This document shows, piece after piece, positions 59,759 to 64,000 of a stretch of DNA of 64,000 nucleotides. The notes below the pieces were generated by a model that was not told where the DNA came from, made no database searches, and saw only the letters and a list, made by a program, of their open reading frames with translations. Position numbers and translations under genes: made by a program. Source of the DNA: Clostridium sp. M62/1. Lineage in GTDB: Bacteria > Bacillota > Clostridia > Lachnospirales > Lachnospiraceae. The stretch covers positions 2,238,001 through 2,302,000 of the forward strand of contig NZ_CP085988.1 of NCBI RefSeq assembly GCF_020736365.1, given 5' to 3'. Every line of letters starts with the position of its first letter. Position 1 is the first letter of the stretch.

Positions 59759-60867
59759 GCTTTTGCCTCCCCTGGCAAGCGGTTCTTTTTTGCCGCTTTT
59801 TTTCCAAAAACAGTCTGTTCCATCAGCAGTTCCCATTTCCTGCAGATTTTTTCTGAAGAGAATGCTGTTCTTACCTTTTCTGCCCGTGTTCCCAGCCTTT
59901 CCGCATACTCCGGATTCTTTATCAGACGAAGCATGGCTTCTGTCAGTTTTTTTCTGTTTTCGACGGGAACCAGCAGTCCGTTTTCTCCATTGCGGATTAC
60001 AAGCCTGGCGCCTCCCGCAGGGCAGTCAGTACAGATACAGGGCAGCCCCAGGGCCATCGCTTCCAGCATGGAATTTGAGATCCCTTCGTAATCCGATGAA
60101 GATACAAACATGAAGGCATCTTTTATTCTTTCGTGAATATCCGGAGCAAACGGAAAAATTCTGATCCTTTCAGAGCAGGGAAGGGCAGCCGCCCGTTCCA
60201 TAAGCTGCTTTTTCTCCGGACCGTCTCCGTAAATATGGAGTTCAAACGCTTTTTCCTCTTTTGAAACTTCAGAAAACGCATCTATCAGCAGGTTCAGATT
60301 CTTTTGAGACTCCAGCCGGCAGAAATTTACTATCACCTTTCTTCTCTCCCCGCAGTGAGGTGCGGGCAGATCCTGCCTGACCGGATTAGGAATAAGGAAA
60401 CCTTTTCTCTGAATCCCTTTCGGAAAATATTGCTTTTCTTCCTCTGTCTGAAATACGACGGCATCTGCGCCTGAAAAAAATGTTCTGCACTGCAGATACA
60501 GCCAGGGCCTTCCTCTGTACTCAGCTTTCGGATCAATCCTCTGGGAGAGAATCAGTTTTCCGCCGAAGAATTTCCTGTAAAGCCAGGTATAGTCATAGCC
60601 CCGGTGGAGAGCCGCAGTCACCTGCACTCTGTTAGCCTTACAGTATGCACAGTACGCCTTCCACCGTTTTAAATGGCGGAGGAAAAAGTTTCCAGAGTCC
60701 GGAAGGCACAGGACTTTCACTCCCGGATAAACAGGGTAGGCGCCGTCAGGTTTGTAGCAGAGAATCCCCACCTGGTGGCCCCTGCGGCTCAGATATTCCG
60801 CCAGTGTAACCGTTACCCGCTCGGCGCCTCCCTTTCCCGTCTTGTAAACGATAAAAACAATATTCAC
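59755..60867 (-). CDS. Family 4 glycosyltransferase
   Basis: A GT-B retaining transferase of about 370 residues. GTG at 60867 is preferred, since homology begins NIVFIVYKTGKGGAERVTVTL right after it and AGGGGGAAG lies upstream; an ATG at 60903 would add 12 residues with a poor site. The donor-binding block NFCRLESQKNLNLLIDAF and the EGISNSMLEAMALGLPCICTD segment with the EX7E motif are clear. Donor and acceptor are unknown; in context it likely adds a sugar during capsule or exopolysaccharide assembly. Its stop overlaps the ugd start. Confidence 0.88.
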   Translation of the reverse strand: MNIVFIVYKTGKGGAERVTVTLAEYLSRRGHQVGILCYKPDGAYPVYPGVKVLCLPDSGNFFLRHLKRWKAYCAYCKANRVQVTAALHRGYDYTWLYRKFFGGKLILSQRIDPKAEYRGRPWLYLQCRTFFSGADAVVFQTEEEKQYFPKGIQRKGFLIPNPVRQDLPAPHCGERRKVIVNFCRLESQKNLNLLIDAFSEVSKEEKAFELHIYGDGPEKKQLMERAAALPCSERIRIFPFAPDIHERIKDAFMFVSSSDYEGISNSMLEAMALGLPCICTDCPAGGARLVIRNGENGLLVPVENRKKLTEAMLRLIKNPEYAERLGTRAEKVRTAFSSEKICRKWELLMEQTVFGKKAAKKNRLPGEAKA

Positions 60868-60932
60868 TCCACTTCCCCCTTTCGGACGGTTTGTTGCCGC
60901 CATTCCTTATTCGGCCGCCTGCAGACTGACTT

Positions 60933-62048
60933 TTAAATCCAGAAGCAGATTCGCCGGTACGTCTTATAGTCTCCTGAAAGCAGCGCCCGGTGAAGCCTCC
61001 TGAGCGCCCGGCTGTTCTCCTGTCTGTCCTCTTTTGGAAATTCCTGTTTCACCGCATCTGACGTCAGAATAAAAATTTCTCTCTTCATTTTCTCGGGAAG
61101 GATGGCCTGCCGCTGAAAATTCATGGCTATCTGCCGGAGATAGTAATTTCTGTACTGGGATGTTTTTTCAATCCCTAATTTTCTCCTGTCCTCCGCCATT
61201 CTGAAAGTGATCCAGGTGCTGTCCACACACCTGTAATCAGATTTTGCCGTCTGGCTCCGGCTTTTTTCTCTGATTCTGTAGTAATACACCGGCTCAGAAA
61301 CACACTGTATCTCACCTGCCATGGGAAGCAGAAGATGCTTTACAATACTGTCCTCATACAGATTCCCCTCCGGGAACTGGACCCGCTCAAAAAGCCTCGA
61401 ATGATAAACCTTCGCACAGGTAATTCCGTAGAGATCGTAAATATTTTTCGGCCTTCCGTCTTCCAGCCGGTTTTTCGTGATTCTTCCTGTATTTTCGTGA
61501 TAATAGGAAAAATTTCCCACCACCACATCAGCGCCCGTCTGTATGGCCCGTTTCATCAGGCGTTCCACCATAAGCGCGTCTACAAAGTCATCTGAATCCA
61601 CAAAGCAGAGATAGGAGGCTTGTGCGCTGTCAATTCCTCTGTTTCTCGCGGCAGATGGACCTCTGTTTTCCTGATGAATCACTGAAATTTTTTCGTTTGA
61701 AAGAAAACTGGCGATTTTTTCAAAACTTCGGTCAGTAGTGCCGTCATCCACCAGAATGATCTGATATGGGATCTCTGTTTTCTGGTTTACCAGGGATTCT
61801 ACGCACTGGTAAAGGTAACTCTCTGCCTGGTAGACCGGCACGATGATAGCCAGGTCAAATCTGTCATGGACGAAGCCGGCTCTGCTTTTTTCCCTGACAG
61901 CCGTGCTCCCCCTGTCAGGCGCCAGCTTTCTCAGTTCACCGGTTGAGACAGACGGCCTCTGCTTTCCAGGTGACGGCAGGCAGGGCAGAGCAAGCATCAG
62001 CTTGTTTATGCCTGTTTTTCTTGAAAGCGCTGTCAGCAATCTTCCCAC
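60933..62048 (-). CDS. Family 2 glycosyltransferase
   Basis: A 371-residue GT-A transferase. The start is GTG at 62048, seven bases after AGGAGG formed by the last codons of the upstream gene. The first 60 residues are a basic extension; the GT2 domain follows with LAIIVPVYQAESYLYQCVESL, VDDGTTDRS and FVDSDDF (the metal-binding DxD). The C-terminal part (SEPVYYYRIREKSRSQT) is seen in EpsJ/WaaE-like capsule transferases. The sugar is unknown. Confidence 0.88.
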   Translation of the reverse strand: MGRLLTALSRKTGINKLMLALPCLPSPGKQRPSVSTGELRKLAPDRGSTAVREKSRAGFVHDRFDLAIIVPVYQAESYLYQCVESLVNQKTEIPYQIILVDDGTTDRSFEKIASFLSNEKISVIHQENRGPSAARNRGIDSAQASYLCFVDSDDFVDALMVERLMKRAIQTGADVVVGNFSYYHENTGRITKNRLEDGRPKNIYDLYGITCAKVYHSRLFERVQFPEGNLYEDSIVKHLLLPMAGEIQCVSEPVYYYRIREKSRSQTAKSDYRCVDSTWITFRMAEDRRKLGIEKTSQYRNYYLRQIAMNFQRQAILPEKMKREIFILTSDAVKQEFPKEDRQENSRALRRLHRALLSGDYKTYRRICFWI

Positions 62049-62052
62049 CCTA

Positions 62053-63474
62053 TCACCTCCTGATTTTCATTGACGAGGTCTTCTCAAACTCTCTCTCCCG
62101 GAATTTTATCTCCCGGATCCGACAGTATCTGGGGAGAGTCTTATTGACTGCCTCAACGCAGGCTTTTGCCTCTTTGCGGATTTCCTCCTGATTTTCTCCG
62201 ATGTCTGACGGACTGCCGCAGTAAAGCTCCCCGCAGATTTTTCCATTTTCTTCATATACCACGGCCTCTCTGATCCACGGGCACAGCAGAAGTTTTTGTT
62301 CCAGCTCCTCAGGGCTGACATTCTCCCCGTTGCCCAGAATGATCAGGTTCTTTTTTCTCCCGCTTATAAAGAGGAAGCCCTCCTCATCCACCCGTCCCAC
62401 ATCTCCTGTAGCCAGCCATCCATCCGTGAGGGACAGGCCTGAATCATCCTGCGCATTGAGATAACCGGGGGTTACATTCCTTCCTTTAATGAGAATCTCC
62501 CCCTCCTCAATTTTCACCTGATTCCAGGGAGCTACACGCCCCACAGAGCCCTCCTTCCAGCTTTCCGGATCCGTGACAAGACCTGCCGTTTCTGTCAATC
62601 CGTACCGGCTGAAGATTTCTATCCCCAGATCCACACACTGCTGTTCCAGGCTTTTTTCAAGAAAAGCTCCGACGCTGTAAATTCTTTTTACCTCCGTTTT
62701 TAAATATCGTTCTAATTCCTTATCTTTTTTTCCTCTGAAAAGGAGCGTTTCCAGCATAGCCGGAACCAGGAGCATGGTATCCGGCCTCATGAGCCTGACT
62801 GTCCCCAGGAACTCTTTCATACTCGGACAGATACAGAGCGCTTTTCCGCTGTCAAAATCGTGGAGAGCTGCAGCGATCCCGCCGATATGGTGCAGAGGCA
62901 TGCAGAGCAGCATTTTCCCCCTTGTTTCGTGTAGAGGCTCCACCGATGATGCCAGGAGGTTTCCCTGTGTCAGGATTACTGCCTTGCTCCTTCCTCCCGT
63001 CCCGGAAGAAAACAGAATGCACGCCTCTGCATCTTCCCCTGTGTATGGAAGTTCCGGCGTGCTTCCTGGTGTACCGTGGATTCCCGCGTATTCAGAAAGC
63101 TCTTCCAGAGCCTGTACAGGCACAGGAAAGGAAAGAACCCGTTCCCTGTTCTCCGCATCTGCCAGAACCACAGCTCCCTCTGTCTCCCGCACCTGCTGTT
63201 CAAGTATCGCTTCATCCAGATCCCTATTCAGCAAAACTGCCGTATTGCCGGAGCCAATGACAGCCCAAAGTCCGATAAGATAAGCATAGCTGTTCTGCCC
63301 CAGAAGGCAGATCCGCTTCCCCCCACCCTGCGGAAAAAGAGAAGCTGCCGCTTCTATCTCACAGACGAACTGTCGGAAGGATTTCTGTTTCATTGTTCCG
63401 TCTTCCTCATACATGACCGCAGTTTCTTCTCCCCTGCGCTCTCTCCAGCTGTTCAGCCTCTCCTTAAATGTCAT
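62053..63474 (-). CDS. Adenylate-forming acyl/amino acid ligase
   Basis: A 473-residue ANL-superfamily enzyme. The P-loop SSGTGGRSKAVILTQGN is at about residues 154-170; IEIFSRYGLTETAG (A5), GWLATGDVGRVDEEGF (A7), ISGRKKNLIILGNGENVSP (A8) and the C-terminal Lys in SSMKIRR (A10) complete the set. The protein is shorter than typical acyl-CoA ligases and has no fused carrier domain. In a polysaccharide operon beside an SGNH hydrolase, it may activate an acyl or amino-acyl group for polymer decoration. The ATG overlaps the SGNH stop (ATGA). Confidence 0.85.
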   Translation of the reverse strand: MTFKERLNSWRERRGEETAVMYEEDGTMKQKSFRQFVCEIEAAASLFPQGGGKRICLLGQNSYAYLIGLWAVIGSGNTAVLLNRDLDEAILEQQVRETEGAVVLADAENRERVLSFPVPVQALEELSEYAGIHGTPGSTPELPYTGEDAEACILFSSGTGGRSKAVILTQGNLLASSVEPLHETRGKMLLCMPLHHIGGIAAALHDFDSGKALCICPSMKEFLGTVRLMRPDTMLLVPAMLETLLFRGKKDKELERYLKTEVKRIYSVGAFLEKSLEQQCVDLGIEIFSRYGLTETAGLVTDPESWKEGSVGRVAPWNQVKIEEGEILIKGRNVTPGYLNAQDDSGLSLTDGWLATGDVGRVDEEGFLFISGRKKNLIILGNGENVSPEELEQKLLLCPWIREAVVYEENGKICGELYCGSPSDIGENQEEIRKEAKACVEAVNKTLPRYCRIREIKFREREFEKTSSMKIRR

Positions 63475-64000
63475 GTTTCATCCTCCATTTGTCTGATAAG
63501 TTCCCTGCCAATCTGATCCGCGATCATTCTCTGGCCCTCACGGTTGGGGTGCAAGGCCTTTCCTGTCTCTTCATCCAAATCAACCATATACTGAGGGGTA
63601 TCCTCATTGATCCCGCAGCTTCCGGAATCCAGAACTTTTACTCCGCAGGCATCCGCCGTCCTTCTGATTTCCTCATTCATCATTTGGCTCCACTCTTCTC
63701 CGATGCCGGGCGGGGCATAATACGTCAGAAGATAAATCTCTGCCTTCGGGTAGAGTTCTTTCAGACGATTCACCAGCCTGCAGTATGCGTCAAAAAATTC
63801 CTCCCTGGAAACACCCCGAAGAGAATCATTCCCCCCCAGCCAGGAAAAAATCACATCCGGTTCCTGATTTTCCTTTCGCAGAAGCTCTGGTCTTTTCTCA
63901 TAGTATTCATCTGAAAAGCCATCGATTTCCAGATGCGTGACGCCTGAGCTGCCGCTGGCGTTCACTTCACAGAGATTCATGCCAAACTGACGGGCCGTCC
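63471..64000 (-). CDS. SGNH/GDSL-type hydrolase, C-terminal part (start outside window)
   Basis: The frame is open to the window edge at 64000 (codons reading TARQFGMNLCEV precede an internal Met), so the true start lies beyond. The visible 176 residues show the SGNH block III WLGGNDSL, the YLLTYYAPPGIGEEW strand-helix and the terminal block LHPNREGQRMIAD with the catalytic His; the N-terminal GDS serine is outside the window. Such hydrolases O-deacylate or transacylate sugars. It is coupled by ATGA overlap to the adenylate-forming gene. Confidence 0.85.
   Translation of the reverse strand, partial: TARQFGMNLCEVNASGSSGVTHLEIDGFSDEYYEKRPELLRKENQEPDVIFSWLGGNDSLRGVSREEFFDAYCRLVNRLKELYPKAEIYLLTYYAPPGIGEEWSQMMNEEIRRTADACGVKVLDSGSCGINEDTPQYMVDLDEETGKALHPNREGQRMIADQIGRELIRQMEDET

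Noticed and set aside
1..64000. CRISPR arrays, tRNA or rRNA genes
   Set aside because: No regularly spaced repeats, tRNA-like cloverleaf with a CCA end or rRNA-like stretch was recognised by eye on either strand; a covariance search would settle small cases.

Overview
The window looks like a chromosomal segment of a moderately GC-rich gut Clostridium of the Lachnospiraceae type (Bacillota). This rests on the gene content and order: proB/proA with a UPF0291 gene and a folate cyclo-ligase between them; miaB-mutS-mutL-miaA; radC-mreC-mreD-mrdA-minCDE-rodA; ylmE-sepF-ylmH; lexA divergent from a YneA-like gene; and rplU-prp-rpmA-obgE-yhbY-nadD-yqeK-rsfS with the Prp-cleavable form of L27. Coupled starts (ATGA overlaps), strong AGGAGG sites and GTG/TTG starts are frequent. 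The species was not identified, and no rRNA, tRNA or CRISPR array was seen.

Layout. 1-8.6 kb (+): a cut anchored protein, two overlapping flavoproteins, proline synthesis, then miaB behind two tandem promoters. 8.6-17.4 kb (+): a secreted L,D-transpeptidase, mutS, mutL, miaA and a methionine gamma-lyase-like enzyme. 17.6-27.4 kb (+): the rod-shape and division-site cluster ending with a methylglyoxal-synthase-like protein that lacks the usual catalytic Asp, and a D,D-carboxypeptidase lipoprotein. 27.4-35.4 kb (+): a small P-loop protein, a HlyD-like adaptor, ylmE-sepF-ylmH, aroB, lspA, an RluD-type synthase and a cytidylate-kinase-like protein. 35.5-38.8 kb (-): an accessory unit with an FMN-binding protein, an FMN riboswitch, a ribU gene with an internal deletion, an FMN-plus-ferredoxin protein, a zinc macrodomain hydrolase and a class M sirtuin. 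39-46.8 kb: an NlpC/P60 hydrolase, an AT-rich gene-poor stretch, a TtcA-like protein, a tyrosine recombinase, one IS256-family insertion, and the SOS pair yneA/lexA with four LexA boxes. 46.9-51.5 kb (-): the rplU-to-rsfS block. 51.5-57.2 kb (-): a 151-bp strongly folded element, a degenerate tyrosine recombinase, RNase G/E and its radical-SAM neighbours. 57.4-64 kb (-): a tightly overlapping surface-polysaccharide operon (UDP-glucuronate epimerase, UDP-glucose dehydrogenase, two glycosyltransferases, an adenylate-forming enzyme, and an SGNH hydrolase cut by the window end).

Most of the window is housekeeping. The most unusual part is 35.5-38.8 kb, where an ADP-ribosylation writer/eraser pair (class M sirtuin plus Zn-macrodomain) lies downstream of an FMN riboswitch with flavin and iron-sulfur partners, and without the lipoyl carrier and lipoate ligase that accompany this pair in staphylococci and streptococci. 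The riboswitch's usual target, the riboflavin transporter, has been reduced to its two ends by an internal deletion, so the switch may now mainly govern the redox/ADP-ribosylation genes. Other points are the Asp-to-Thr change in the MgsA-like protein, the folded repeat at 51.5 kb, and a recombinase-like gene that has lost most catalytic residues.
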